The notes: generated by a model not told the origin, from the letters alone. Shown: positions 11,407-22,640, counted from the first letter of the stretch. The stretch: DNA of 64,000 nt from Stomoxys calcitrans (GCF_963082655.1 NC_081556.1:66455727-66519726), one strand, 5' to 3'. Made by a program: numbers and translations.

Positions 11407-12056
11407 GCCGTGTGAGAATGGGTAGTGATATCTCTTTGAAAGTTGGAAAGGTTGGAGGTGTTAACGAGATTGTGTGCAAAATGCAAGGCTCTAGGTTGTT
11501 CGGACGTCTTTTGGCAGGCCCCTAAAATTGGTCACCTCGGTATTTCGAAAAATTGTCCGGGCTGGCAAATCTTCGTTTATGGTCTGATTTTCAAAATATC
11601 TCCATTGATTTCGGAGATATTTGACATAAGTTTTTTGTGCAATTTTGGCCGAGATTTGCTTCGCATTTTGCAATTTGTGAAGCGATTTGTGATTCTATTT
11701 TAAATTCTTGCATGATTTGGATTTGTGTCAAAATTTACAGCGACTTTTCCATAAAAAGTGTCCACATCTGATTGTTCAATTAAAAAGTTATACAGTTTGA
11801 AAGTCGAAAAAATATGAAAAATGTTTTTTTTTTGCTTTTTGGTCAAAAAAAGTATTTTCATTGATCCATAATACCATACCTTTATCTTTTTTGTTGGTGA
11901 AGGAAACATATTGAAAATGCGTGTTAAGTGAAATTTTAACAATATATGTTAAGTGCACAATGGGTGCTATATGTACTTCAAAATAGGCAATTTTTATTAA
12001 AAAAAAATGGAAAACACCAAATTTCAAAGAGATATCTCAACCCATTCTTACACGGC
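11407..12056. mobile_element. Non-autonomous inverted-repeat element (MITE-like), 650 bp
   Basis: Termini are inverted copies of about 40 bp: the left end starts GCCGTGTGAGAATGGGT and continues GATATCTCTTTGAAA; the right end, read in reverse complement, starts GCCGTGTAAGAATGGGT and continues GATATCTCTTTGAAA. It has no transposase; small frames inside look like chance. A piece of flanking sequence recurs at 11284-11315 and 12116-12146. The target duplication is unclear because the right end runs into a T tract. The superfamily cannot be named. Confidence 0.7.
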
Positions 12057-12178
12057 TTTTTTTTTTTGAATACTTTATTTTTCGATTTTCTCCCGCTGTG
12101 TACCCCTGCATAAAATGCTCCAACGAATCAATACTTTTGCCCCACAATGTTTGACTGTTTTTTTTTGTAAATTATGTA

Positions 12179-13121
12179 TTGGGTTGCCCAAAAAGTAATT
12201 GCGGATTTTTTAAAAGAAAGTAAATGCATTTTTAATAGAACTTAGAATGAACTTTAATCAAATATATAATTGCCATTTTGTTCGACAACATTTTGCCATC
12301 TTCCTGGCAAATTTAGTATTCCACGCTCATAGAACTTCTGGCCTTTATCTGCAAAAAACTGAACCAAGTGCGATTTTATAGCCTCATCATTGCCGAAAGT
12401 TTTACCATTTAAGGAGTTCTGCAAAGATCGAAATAAATGGTAGTCTGATGGTGCAAGGTCAGGGCTATATGGTGGATGTATCAAAAGTTCCCAGCCAAGC
12501 TCACTCAGTTTTTGGCGAGTGACGAAAGATGTGTGCGGTCTAGCGTTGTCCTGGTGGAATATGACACCTTTACGATTGACCAATTCTGGTCGCTTCTCCT
12601 TGATGGCTGTATTCAATTTGTCCAATTGTTGACAGTAAACATCCGAATTAATCGTTTGGTTCCTTGGAAGCAGCTCAAAAATACCACACCCTTCCAATCC
12701 CACCAAACATACAGCATAACCTTCTTTTGGTGGATATCAGCCTTTGAAGTGGTTTGAGCTGGTTCACCATGCTTGGACCATGATCGTTTTCGTCTAACGT
12801 TGTTGTAAACAATCCATTTTTCATCTCCAGTTATGATTCGTTTTAAAAACGGATCGAATTCATTGCGTTTAAGGTGCATATCACAAGCGTTGATTTGGTT
12901 TGTTAAATGAATTTCTTTCAATACATGTGGTACCCATATTAAAATTGACGCCAAACAAACAAATGTAAACAAAATTTCGCGCACTTTTTTTCTAAAGCAA
13001 GCTAAAGGTAACAGCTGATAACTGACAGAAGAAAGAATGCAATTACAGAGTCACAAGCCGTTGAAAAAATTTGTCAACGCCGACTATATTACTACTATAT
13101 TACCGACAATTACTTTTTGGC
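12179..13121 (-). mobile_element. Mariner copy 1, N-terminal deletion derivative
   Basis: The left end begins TTGGGTTGCCCAAAAAGTAA right after a TA (12177-12178), the expected mariner target. The right inverted end is damaged (ATTACTTTTTGG at 13109-13120, then divergence). Between them lies most of a transposase on the minus strand. Coding for the N-terminal DNA-binding part is missing: 5' UTR text runs directly into the codons for WVPHVLKEI near 12930-12950. The same junction is present in copy 2 at 49.3 kb. Confidence 0.9.
12254..12950 (-). pseudogene. Mariner transposase, catalytic part
   Basis: Two overlapping frames (12613-12984 and 12254-12706) cover the catalytic domain. In order: WVPHVLKEIHLTNQ, IITGDEKWIVYNN (first catalytic D), a KADIHQKKVMLYVWWDWKG block, HQDNARPHTS (second D) and PPYSPDLAPSDYHLF (third D). 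Second and third D are 34 residues apart, the DD34D spacing of mariner. A frameshift near 12640-12700 separates the first D from the rest. The helix-turn-helix N-terminal region of about 110-120 residues is absent, so the protein could not bind its ends. Inactive. Confidence 0.88.
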
Positions 13122-13172
13122 AGGTCGGCAGACATCTGCAGAAAAAAATGGTTGAAAATAAAGTGGGTAATA

Positions 13173-14633
13173 CAGTCAAACTTCTCTACAGTGAACTTCT
13201 GTACAATGAAGTTCTGATCTCCTTATAATGAATTTCTATGCAGTGAAGTTTTCTATACAATGAAACAATTTTGCGTGTGTACATTTGACTTATGTGCGTT
13301 TCTGTCTCCTTTTAATGAATTTTTCAAACAATTTTCTGTTACTCGCACTACCAGCTCTCTGTACCGAGAATAAAATTACATATAACGAGGGAACTCCCAT
13401 ATATATAAAAAATCAAACCAAACAAAAAAAAGAAAGTCATATCAATTACAATTTTTGGCATCAGTTAGTGGTGTTCAGTGAAACGATAATGACGCAGCGC
13501 AGTAGCATTTCTCTGGAAAAAAATTGTTAATTATCAATAAAGTTGAAGGAGTAAAAAAAAGACGTGGCCAAACAGTTTGGAATCCTGCCTACTACGTTAT
13601 CAAATATTAAAAAAAAAAAAACAAAGCTGTAATTCGTAAAAAATTAGAAGACGAGCAATTTAGCAGTAGACGGAAAAGGCTTCGAACCTGCCTTTCAGAG
13701 AATATTAATGAAGCAATGCTGAAAAGAGTCACTGCTGCCCGTGGGAAAAATCTTCGGATTTCGGGGCCATTAATAAAGCACAAGGCCAAAGAGTAAAAGC
13801 GGCATGGTATTGTAACAAATACCGTGTGTGGGAAAGTGCTGACGAAACATACGAGATCGTGATGAATGGATTAAGAACGTTTCACCGAGATTGCTACAAA
13901 ACTATGATCAAAATGAAATCTTTAATGCCGATGAGACTGGATTGTTTTTCAAATGTTTGCCGAACAAAACACTAACATTCAAAAATGAGAAATGCTATGG
14001 AGGAAAATGGAGCGAAGGAAGAATTACTGTCCTAGTAGCAAGTAAAACGACCGGTTTGGAGAAACTGAAACTGCTCGTTATAGCAAAGGCCAAAAGACCC
14101 AGATGTTTTAAAGGAATAAGATTTATAGACTTGGATTATCAGTTCAACAAAAGAGCCTGGATGACAAGTGACATTTTTATGAAGTGGCTTTTAGAGCTTG
14201 AAAGAAAGTCGTTTCTCAAAAACGGAAGGTTTTATTTTTTACTGATAATTGCACTGCTAACCCTAAAGAGGCGAAAGATAAGTTGCAAAATTTCGAGCTT
14301 GAATATTTTCCTCCCAACATGACGTCCTTACTTCAACCAATGTATCAAGGCATTATACACAACATAAAACAACTTTCCAGAAAACGCATTTTGTTGAGGA
14401 TACTGTCACGAATGGTGGACCGAAACCCTGTTCTGGCCATAGATTTGCTTCAAGCTATTCGAAATTTAAGCACACTATGAAATGCCATTGTAAGACCATG
14501 AACAATTGCCAATTGTTTCAAAAATCCTTATTACTTTTTTATAAGAAAAAGGTGGGGAAAATATAATTTCTATATAATGAAGTTTCTATATAATGAAGTA
14601 ATTTTCTGGTTTGATTTTAAGCAAGTTCGACTG
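13173..14633 (+). mobile_element. Tigger/pogo-like DNA transposon, 1461 bp
   Basis: Bounded by TA on both sides (13171-13172 and 14634-14635). Termini are inverted: left CAGTCAAACTTCTCTACAG, right (reverse complement) CAGTCGAACTTGCTTAAAAT. Just inside both ends are several copies of a TATAATGAAGTT-like subterminal motif. It encodes a broken CENP-B/Tigger-type transposase. The start and end are set by the TA and the matching ends. Confidence 0.85.
13550..14480 (+). pseudogene. Tigger/pogo transposase pseudogene
   Basis: The N-terminal part (about 13560-13790, shifted frames) reads VAKQFGIPPTTLSNI and then NEAMLKRVTAARGKNLRISG, the two DNA-binding helices of the CENP-B/Tigger type. The core (13891-14322) has IFNADETGLFFKCLPNKTL with the first catalytic D, RITVLVASKTTG, KPRCFKG-like text and AWMTSDIFMKWLLE. 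After a frameshift near 14240, the second D lies in TDNCTANP and the third position reads LQPMYQG where the family has LQPMDQG. The third catalytic acid is thus Tyr. Frameshift, lost acid and earlier stop make it inactive. Confidence 0.85.
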
Positions 14634-14798
14634 TATGTGGAAAGATGAACTTCTAGTTCAATTTGAATTCGTGACTACATAGGTATTATCCATGCATCTG
14701 ACGTTACATTCAACATTTTTAAAACATAATAAATGACATAACAATTTTAATATACTTACATTTCCAAGTTTCAATTTATTTTTCGCGTTTTTTTCAGG

Positions 14799-15061
14799 TT
14801 TGTAGTGACCGGATAGTTGATACAAAACTGCCCGGCTTCTTCGTCGTCCCATATTGCAACCGGCAGGAACATCAATATTGTTGTATTCAGCACCTTCTGC
14901 ATCATAGTCGTTACTTGGGTTAGATAACGTACCAGCAATGCCTGGCAAACTACCCAAACCCAACATTCCAGCATTTGAACCAGAGCGAAAACGTGCACCT
15001 AATAAGGCCGCTGTTAATGCGAATACTTCAGATTTGCTCCAACAAATTATTTCAACATGCA
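14799..15061 (+). pseudogene. Possible exon remnant of an unknown host gene
   Basis: A 263-bp block stands out from its AT-rich surroundings by being less AT-rich and having splice-like borders: TTTTTTTCAG just before it and TGCAG/GTCAGT at its end. One plus frame reads PILQPAGTSILLYSAPSAS, a stop (TAG at 14905-14907), then SLLGLDNVPAMPGKLPKPN and on to a basic ERKRAPNK and a SDLLQQIISTC end. The minus strand is also open across the block (MLGLGSLPGIAG, then SNDYDAEGAEYNN), so the coding strand is not certain. I recognise no family. It may be a dead exon, an exon of another strand, or chance. Confidence 0.25.
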
Positions 15062-15075
15062 GGTCAGTAAATTAA

Positions 15076-16089
15076 GGATATGAAATAATCGGAATAGAGC
15101 GAAAAAAGATACAAAACAGACAAAAATTAATAAGTATTGGAAAAACATAAACTTTGTGTACATATTTATGATATTTACACAGCAAAAGAAAGAAAGAGAA
15201 AAGAAACAACTTTATTTGCGATAATAGTTTGTTTGATTTGTCTAATTTGTTCATGGTTTAGTATAGGTAGGATTGTTAGTACGCTGTCTTTAAGTGAACA
15301 ACGAAGCAGCATTGTGGTGTCTCTTTGCCTATGCGAAGGTGCGAAAGACAAAACTATTTCCAATAAATCTGTCGATCTGCTATTACACGCAAACAATAAT
15401 TGATCAGCCATATACGAATTTTCCGTTTAACCTAAAGGGAATTTACGACACGTAAACTTCTTTTGTGAAAATCGTTGGCACTATGTTTACAAAAAAATTG
15501 TAAAATGTGTTATGAAAATTTCATGCAAGAATTTATGGTGAAAACAATATTTCGGGCAAATCCTTTCAAAATTGTTATACGCCCCTATTACAGATGTAAT
15601 TTCGACAATACATACATGCATGGGAGATATATCCTTTGAACCGATTTTATTAGAACACCAAATATTCAACCAAAATCATTTAAGTGTCTATTTTCGTAAG
15701 GATCGCTTATCATATACCCAGTGGCGGAATCACCTATCGCTCCCAACATGTCGGCATATTAATATTAGGAGGAGTCAATCCACCATCAGTCACAACTTCT
15801 CGAAATATGTATGTTATAACACATATTTTCCACTTTTCTTCCCTTGGGCGAAAATGCTCTTACAACTACCCACACAACTTTTCAAAATTGTTGCTTTAGT
15901 ATGCCTGTTTATCGGCTCCAAAAGATGCGATACTCACTGCTCCTCGATTTCTTAAAAAAGGGAAGTAAACATGCCTCAATTTCAGCTCAAAATGATCCAA
16001 TGCACATTCACTCTATATATAAAAGCCATGCGTGAAGCTGTAATTATGAAAATTTGGACGAATGTTGGTCTTAGGTCGTAGAAGCGGAA
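15076..16089. other. No recognised feature
   Basis: Moderately AT-rich DNA with several open frames of 60-127 codons on both strands, none with a motif I can name. No repeat shared with the rest of the window was seen. Confidence 0.4.
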
Positions 16090-16891
16090 TAAGATTGTAT
16101 TTGGCGATATTCGTTCGTTAAGGTACTAAACAGTACCAATATATTACGAAATGGTGCATGTTTGTGCAGTGTGAACGGAAAGTGCTGGGAGAATGATTTA
16201 GGGCTCAAATTAAAAAGCTCTTGAAAAATTGGATTAGTAAAAATAATCTTCCAAAATAGTACAAGAAGTGGCAGAAATAGTACTTTTAGAGCTGCAATGG
16301 GTTCTATTTGGTATTTTTTTCTGTAAATTGAGATAGAGTTGTAAATTTTGAAATTTAAGTACACCATGGCAAACTTAATTGGATGATTGGAAGAGTTTTT
16401 GGAAATTTTTATATTTACGTACTAAAACAAGTACCAACAATTTACGAATTTAGAAGTTAGTTTAAAGAACTCTGCTACAAAATAAAGAGGATGAAAAAAA
16501 AATGCAATGGAAAAATAGTACTGGTAATGGGAGAAAACGTACGTTTAGTACCGCAATCGGTACCATTTGGTACTTTCTTTACAGATAGGGTTCGAAGTCT
16601 AAAATTTGGCATGTAGGTACAACTAGTAAAGATGGGTGACTAAATGATCTATTCACAACTCGAAAATTTTGGTACCAAAATTGGTACCATTTGTTACTTT
16701 CTTTACAGATTGCGCCAGAGGTCCGAAAATTGGCAAGTAGGCGCATCAGGCAAAATACGTTAGATGTCTAAATCTCTTTAAAATTTGAATATTTTGGTAC
16801 CAAAATTGGTACCATTTGGTACTTTCTTTATAGATGGAGCTACAGATCTGAAATTTGGCATGTAGGTACAAATACTAGGCGACTAGGTGAT
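16090..16891 (+). repeat. Array of ~125-bp GGTACC-containing repeats, left arm
   Basis: A block TTGGTACCATTTGGTACTTT with a following TTTACAGAT or TTTATAGAT recurs at about 16560, 16682 and 16806, a spacing near 124 bp, with the text between also similar (AATTTGGCATGTAGGTACAA). More decayed units reach left to about 16100. The inverted counterpart lies at 17873-18640. The array is interrupted on the right by LOA-1 copy F at 16892. Probably part of a non-autonomous Helitron-like element. Confidence 0.75.
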
Positions 16892-17363
16892 GTTGAAAAG
16901 AGGATGCGGGTATTCATCCGCCCCATGCCACTATGGACATACACCTAAGCCAGTAATCGGCTTGTTGTGCGCTCTAAAAACTATAAAGTAACCTCTAAAA
17001 AGAAAATTTAAGGTAGGAATTCCGTACTACTTACAAAATCCTTAATTGTTTTCCATACCACGCCCCTTCATTGGTTTATGTCTGGTATTGTGTCCTCACC
17101 CAAGTACCGGTGCAAAGACATAGGAAATGCTCCAACGTCTCATCATCTTCCCCACATGCTATCACTTGCCGTACCGATTTTGCATCAGTGAGCTCGTAGT
17201 CCTATGTGTGCCGTTATGATAACTAAAGCTATACTGACCTATGTACATGTTCCTTGCTTTCAACAATAGCCTCATCTTCTCACTATCCGTATCTCCCAAT
17301 AGGATTTTCATCTTTCTACCGACCGTTTCGCTATTCCACAGTATTATATGCGTATTCGTAGCC
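16892..17363 (-). mobile_element. LOA-1 copy F: short 3' fragment
   Basis: Starts with the LOA-1 3' end (GTTGAAAAGAGGATGCGG) and covers the 3' UTR and the code for the end of ORF2: the cysteine tail and a WNSETVGR-type stretch. It breaks off at about 17363 by 5' truncation. It lies inside the GGTACC repeat array, so it is younger than the array. No clear target duplication was found. Confidence 0.85.
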
Positions 17364-17872
17364 AACGATCTTTACTTATTAATTATGGTGTAATTCGTAC
17401 CTTGAATGCATATATTGGGCAACTAGAAGACTTTTTTGAAAATCGTACATATAGATACCTGAACGTTCAAAATAGAAGATTTTTGAAATTCGTTCATTTA
17501 ATTTCTAAAACGTAGAAAATGGTAATCTTATGCACAGTGGGATAAAGCTCTTAAAATTGAGATGCAGTTTCACCTTGACAGTATATTGTGGGCAACTAGG
17601 TTTTTTTTTTAATTTTTGCATTAAGGTATTAAAACGTACAAAATGGCACTTTCCTTATATATTGAGCTGGTGCTCCGAAATTCGGGATACAGTTACACTT
17701 TGACAGTATGTATTAAGTGACTAGAAGATATTTCTGATATTCGTATACTCATGTACTAAAACGAACAACATTGAATTTTTATGGAGCTATAATCTGCAGT
17801 TATACTATTAAGTTTTCAAAGCATAATTTTTGTTATTATTATAGTTATTTTCATAAATGTGTTTATTTACAA
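17364..17872 (+). repeat. Continuation of the left repeat arm
   Basis: Diverged units of the same array continue after LOA-1 copy F. Recurrent pieces are GGGCAACTAG, AAAACGTACAAAATGG and TTGACAGTATGTATTAAGTG, at about 120-130 bp spacing. The centre between the opposed arms is near 17830. Confidence 0.55.
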
Positions 17873-18640
17873 CTAGCATCCCGGCGGTCCGCTTCGTTAA
17901 AGTAAAGCCGTATCCCAATTTTGAGAGCTTAAGGTCACTCTGTAATGAAAGTACCATTTTGTATGTTTTAGTACCCCAATGCACGAATTAAAAAAAATCT
18001 TCCAGCCACCCTAAATTTAATTTGAAGTTGAACCCGATTCCAAAATTTAGCTCAATTTGTAGTACCTAAATGTACGACTTTGAAAAAAATCTTTCGATTG
18101 CACAAAAATTGTCGTCAAGGTATAGATGTATATCAATTTTAAGAGCTTTATCTTACTCCGTAAAGAATGTACCATTTTGTACGTTTGAGTGACTAAATGC
18201 ACGAACAAAAAATATCTTCCAGTCGCCCAATATATACTTTCAGGGTACGTTTTCACAATTATTGTAGTACGTTTTCTTCCACATGTGGTATTTTGGTCAA
18301 GACTGCGATAATGTTTGCCAAATTGCTTAATTTTATATGTCCCCGTTTGCCGTAGGCAGAGATGAGCTCTTGTGTAATATTTTACAATTTCTGCTATAAC
18401 AATGTACATATTTTAAATAGATCGTTTTGTCACCCTTCATATTTTTCCTCGTTGTATCTACATGCCCAATTTCAGATCTGTAGCTACATCTCTAAAATAA
18501 ATACCAAATGGTACTAATTTTGATACCAAAATGTTCGAATTGTAAATAGGTCATTTTGTAACTCATCGCATTTTCCTTGTTATACCTACAAATTTCAGAC
18601 CTGTAGCTCCATCTACAAAGAAATACCGCTACTGGAAAGC
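17873..18640 (-). mobile_element. Opposed repeat arm with a Helitron-type 3' end
   Basis: The units are in reverse orientation to the left arm: about 80 bp at 18490-18620 is the reverse complement of 16800-16880 with limited mismatch. The left edge, read on the minus strand, ends GCGGACCGCCGGGATGCTAG followed by T. CTAG/T preceded by a GC-rich block is the usual Helitron 3' end. The complete copy at 49781-51749 ends in the same style. The 5' end (right side) could not be placed. No Rep/helicase code is present. Confidence 0.5.
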
Positions 18641-20151
18641 TTTTAAGACTACTGTATCTTATAAGCTGTCCACATTTGCTTACATTGATACACAAAAAGT
18701 TTTGTATGCTAATAAATGTGTTTTTTCGCTCTATGCCGTTCAAAGATGATTCAAATAACGGAAATTTTTGTGCTCTAAAAATTTGACAACAAATGTCAAG
18801 CTTATAAGTGTCGGTAATTATTTTATTTTTCTTCAAGTTCCAAAATTTAGAGCTCTAGCAGCTCTGCCGAAAAAATTAAATTAAATATACACACATTGGA
18901 AGCTACGACTGCCAAAGCCCTATATACGTGCATTACGCCAAAGTTTCCTTCACGAGGAAAGGAAATAATCCAAAATTGGAAAATGCAAACGACGCGAACT
19001 GCATGCCATCGAGAGCAGAATTCTGCTTGCGGCATGTTCTTAGTTTATCTATATTCACAACCATCACCAACCTGTCTATATGCGAAGTCTAAATTCTTTA
19101 TCTATATATAATTTATCTCCGTGTTGTTTTGTCAAATGTCCACAGATATGTAGTTTGCTAATAACTTCTTATTGCATTAAGAGAAATATTATAATTTTTA
19201 CAATAGATAGGTTTTGAAGGTTTATAATCGTTAACGCCATATTAAGAAGTCCCATAGATTCTTTGCTTCTCACATTATCAATTTGATTAAGATTTTCCGA
19301 GTCTAAACTACTTTCAAGGTGCAAAAATTTTATTATTAATATTTATTTTCAGTTTAATACTCACCGAGAAAGTAGGTGTATGTTCAACTTTTATTACAAG
19401 TGGAAAATCCATTGGGAAAGTAACAGTACTCTATCAGTGCCTTAAATATCATTTCCCACTTCTATTTTAAAATTTATGAAAACGTAGTTAAATAACAGCA
19501 AACAAAACTGCTGAAAATACTCCGTATTGGAAGCTTTAATACAGAATACACTAATGGGTGTTGTAGTTGGCAACTCTGCACACCAAACAATTTTTACCAT
19601 TTTAACATTCTTTGATCTGTTACTTAAAATAGACTTACAGGCAGAACGGTATTCACATACGTATATATATATATTTCTAATTCCGCATGTATATCTGTTG
19701 TTCTTTTGCTGCTGCTTTGGCGTACACACACACAGGTACAAACATACTGATCTTCTACTTACACACATCTTAGATTTGTTTACATAGCGCGTCGATACAT
19801 GTCACAGCGTTATTGTTTGTTAGCAAAGCAGAAGATTAACATAACCATAGCTTATTGACACGCTTATTCTGCGTTCGAGTTAAGCACAATTGCAACTGTA
19901 TATTAATGAATTATTTTTATACATCACTTTGTTTTATTAATAAATATAGCTTTTTTATACATCACTTTGTTTTATTAATAAATATAGCTTTATAGCGCCT
20001 TATGAAACTTTCTTGTGTTCTTACTCAAAACCAAGGGACACAATAGTGGCGATACGGATTAAAAATGATTTTAAGTGTTTTTTTTTTTTGACAACATAAG
20101 TCTTTTTCATAGAAAAAAAATTTCATATTATTATTTAACAATGTACTAACA
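18641..20151. other. AT-rich spacer with a 38-bp tandem duplication
   Basis: No gene recognised. At 19914-19988 a 38-bp unit (TTTTTATACATCACTTTG and on to AATATAGC) occurs twice in a row, essentially without mismatch. A short TA tract lies near 19660. Small open frames on both strands carry no known motif. Confidence 0.5.
19914..19988. repeat. Tandem duplication, 2 x 38 bp
   Basis: Two adjacent identical units of 38 bp. The lack of divergence in an otherwise decayed region points to a recent replication-slippage or unequal-exchange event. Confidence 0.9.
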
Positions 20152-20582
20152 AACAAGTAAGAGCATGCTAAGTTCGGCCGGGCCGAATCTTATATACCTT
20201 CCACCATGGATCGCATATGTCGAATTCTATGCGCAGTATCTCTTTTTAGGCAAACAAAGAATATTGAATAAGAGTATGCTTTTGTGTAATATTTTAGTTA
20301 ATTCGGATAAGAATTGCGCCTTGTAGGGGCTCAAGAAGCAAATTCGGGAGATCGGTTTATATGGGAGCTGTATCAAGCTATTGATCGATTCAGACCATAT
20401 TAGACACGTATGTTGAAGGTCATGATAGAAGCCGTGGTACAAAATTTCTTCCAAATCGTATGAGAATTGCGCCCTCTAGAGGCTCAAGAAGTCAAGATCC
20501 CAGATCGGTTTATATAGCAGCTATATCAGGTTATGTACCGATTTGCGCACAGTTATTGGAAGTCATAACAAACACCACGCCA
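20152..20582 (+). repeat. Muscid modular repeat, copy 1
   Basis: Begins AACAAGTAAGAGCATGCTAA, then TTCGGCCGGGCCGAATCTTA, then modules of the type ATTGCGCCCTCTAGAGGCTC followed by GATCGGTTTATATGGCAGCT. Truncated at its right where Gypsy sequence begins. No protein is encoded; open frames through it are by-products of its composition. I remember this repeat as highly abundant in muscid genomes, which supports the host call. Confidence 0.8.
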
Positions 20583-20639
20583 AACACAAGCCATACAAAG
20601 TGGCAAGTACAAGCAGTGATGGTGTTATGGATATGCTGT

Positions 20640-21090
20640 CCAAGTGTATAAAGGAGTTTGTCTACAATCTAGACGCAAACCAAACGTTCGAGAGTTGGTA
20701 CACGCGTTGCAACCACCTATTCGGTGAAGATGCAAATAAACTTGCTGACGCCGAAAAGTAAAATTAGTGGTGCGGAAGCTGGAGTCTCGAGGTTTTTGGC
20801 AAATATGTCTCATGATTTGAACTTTGAGATAACAGTGTCCACTCTCAAAACACTGTTCGGCAGGAAAAAGTCACTTTTCTGTTCACGAGTCGCATGTCTG
20901 CAAGACAACACAAATGGATTTTATCACATATGGTGGAATCAGTTTAAGTGCTTGATATGTCTGCGACGACTTCAAGCACCAGAAGATGCTGATGTTAGAG
21001 CCCGCCTTTTACACTTTCTGGAAGGAGACGCTGAAGGTACGTTTACCATTGACAAAATGGTGTCAGAGGTCAACCGTATGCTAAGCTAAA
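20640..21090 (+). pseudogene. Gypsy gag remnant
   Basis: Frames show FVYNLDANQTFESWYTRCNH with an LFGEDANKLADAEK end, then FEITVSTLKTLFGRKKSLF and KCLICLRRLQAPEDADVRAR. These match the usual gag core of the group of Gypsy elements often annotated as K02A2.6-like. Gag would form the particle; here at least two frameshifts separate the parts. A zinc-knuckle-like cysteine stretch near 21200-21260 (CEQCG...) is only partly visible. Confidence 0.7.
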
Positions 21091-21316
21091 GGAAAGATGC
21101 CTCCGTGGTACAACAAAATATCGTCCATGCCGTCAAGCGTAATCACAAGCAGCACAGCACCCATTTGACAAACTGCGACGTCCAAATGAAGCTACAGCAA
21201 ACACGTATGTGAGCAGTGCGGCATCGTGACCCACGAAGAGGGCTTCTGTTCTTGTTTCGCTGCAACATCAAAGCAGCGCAGCGACAAGAAAAGCAAAATA
21301 GCAAAGCGCAACAAGT

Positions 21317-21526
21317 GTGATTGCAGATAATAACATTGCTTCAAATAGAAAGCACGCCAGCGTCAAAATTAATGGCGTCGAGCAGCGCTTGCAGTTCGAC
21401 ACAGGCGCAGACATCACAATAATTTCGCGCCGTATATATGCAAATACACAAGCCAACGCAACTGAAACCAGCTCATATAGCCAGAAACGCATCAGACCAT
21501 GTACTCAACATTTTGGGCCAGTGTGA
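21317..21526 (+). pseudogene. Gypsy aspartic protease remnant
   Basis: The stretch INGVEQRLQFDTGADITIIS carries the DTGA active-site loop of retrotransposon aspartic proteases. The domain normally runs about 100 residues; only the first half, including the active site, is open in this frame. It follows gag and precedes RT as expected for Gypsy. Confidence 0.8.
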
Positions 21527-21559
21527 AGTGCAGCTTGAATCAAACAAGAATCTCAACCC

Positions 21560-22030
21560 GTTTTTAAACCAAAACGACTCGTTTTTTATGCCGCTTTGCA
21601 ACAAGTAGATGAGGAACTCCAACGTCTGGAGCAGGCAAATATCATCACACCTGAAGGTTACACCAGATGGGCAGCACCTAATGTTGTTGTAAAGAGGTCA
21701 AACGGCAAAGTCCGCATTTGTGGTGATTATTTCACAGGATTGAATGAGTATACCCATTGCCGTTATCTGATGAAATTTTTGTAAATTTCAACAACTGCCA
21801 ATTGTTCACTCAGATTGGTTTGACGGATGCTTATATGCAAGCGGAAGTCGATGATGCCACCAAAGAGATTCTCACCATCAACACGCACCGATGTTTCTAC
21901 ACATTCAACAAACTTGCACCTGGGATCAAATCTGCCCCAGGGGGCAGTCAAGTTTGCCCATCCCTATCGTGATGACGTCATCCAGCGGTTGCAAAGGTAT
22001 AATCTTACCATAAACATTAATAAGTGTTAA
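21560..22030 (+). pseudogene. Gypsy reverse transcriptase remnant
   Basis: In order: EELQRLEQANIITPEGYTRW, APNVVVKRSNGKVRICGDYF, then TQIGLTDAYMQAEVDDATKE with the first catalytic region (normally S-Q-I-D-L-S-D-A-Y; the D is G here), TINTHRCFYTFNKLAPGIKS, and a compressed YRDDV box near 21975. Roughly 100 bp around the YLDD box is missing. The substituted acid and the deletion rule out activity. Confidence 0.8.
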
Positions 22031-22229
22031 TTTTTCCCCGTAGTTGATCCTATCTTGGATACAATGTCGATGGCAGTGGAATTCCCTTTCGGCTTTGAAG
22101 ATTTCCGCCGTTTTGATCATGCCAGCCTCAACGAATGTTTTAGAGCTTCGATCTTTCCTAGGTGCAGTAAACTAAAAGTGCGCATCTTAAGAGCACGAAT
22201 GGATGATTTGCTGAAAGTGGACCGTAAAT

Positions 22230-22640
22230 AGAAGTGGAGTAAGCTCTGTGAGGATTCTTTCCACTTTTTCCACGATGGTTGCGAGAAGGCCGTATATCAT
22301 GTGTCACGTTCTTTGACATCAGCAGAGCGGAATTATCCGCAAATCGAGAAGAAGGGTTTAGTTTTGATTTTTGCCGTAAGCTAGTTTCATAAAAAGCTGT
22401 ATGGTCGTCGGTTCAAGCTTGAAACTGATCATAAACCGTTACTAGCGATTTTTGGAAACAAAAAGAGTTTAGCAACGCACACTGCCAGTCAACTACAGCG
22501 TAGGGCCTTGAATTAAATGTCTTACGATTTTGAGCTGAGCTATATCCCAACACAGAAATTTGGTTGCACAGATATTTTATCCAGGCCTAGCAATATAAAT
22601 GAAAAACCCGAAGAAGACGTTATGATTGCATGAGCTCAAA
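22230..22640 (+). pseudogene. Gypsy RNase H remnant
   Basis: A broken frame reads KKLYGRRFKLETDHKPLLAI, then FGNKKSLATHTASQLQRRAL and a SYDFELSYIPTQKFGCTDILS end. These match the RNase H end and tether of Gypsy pol, including the TDHKPL block. Stops interrupt it near 22390 and 22515. Confidence 0.75.

Noticed and set aside
14658..14966. 102-codon minus-strand frame as a gene
   Set aside because: It could be the real strand of the exon-like block, but its C-terminal third runs into AT-rich DNA with no motif. Kept only as an alternative reading of the possible exon.
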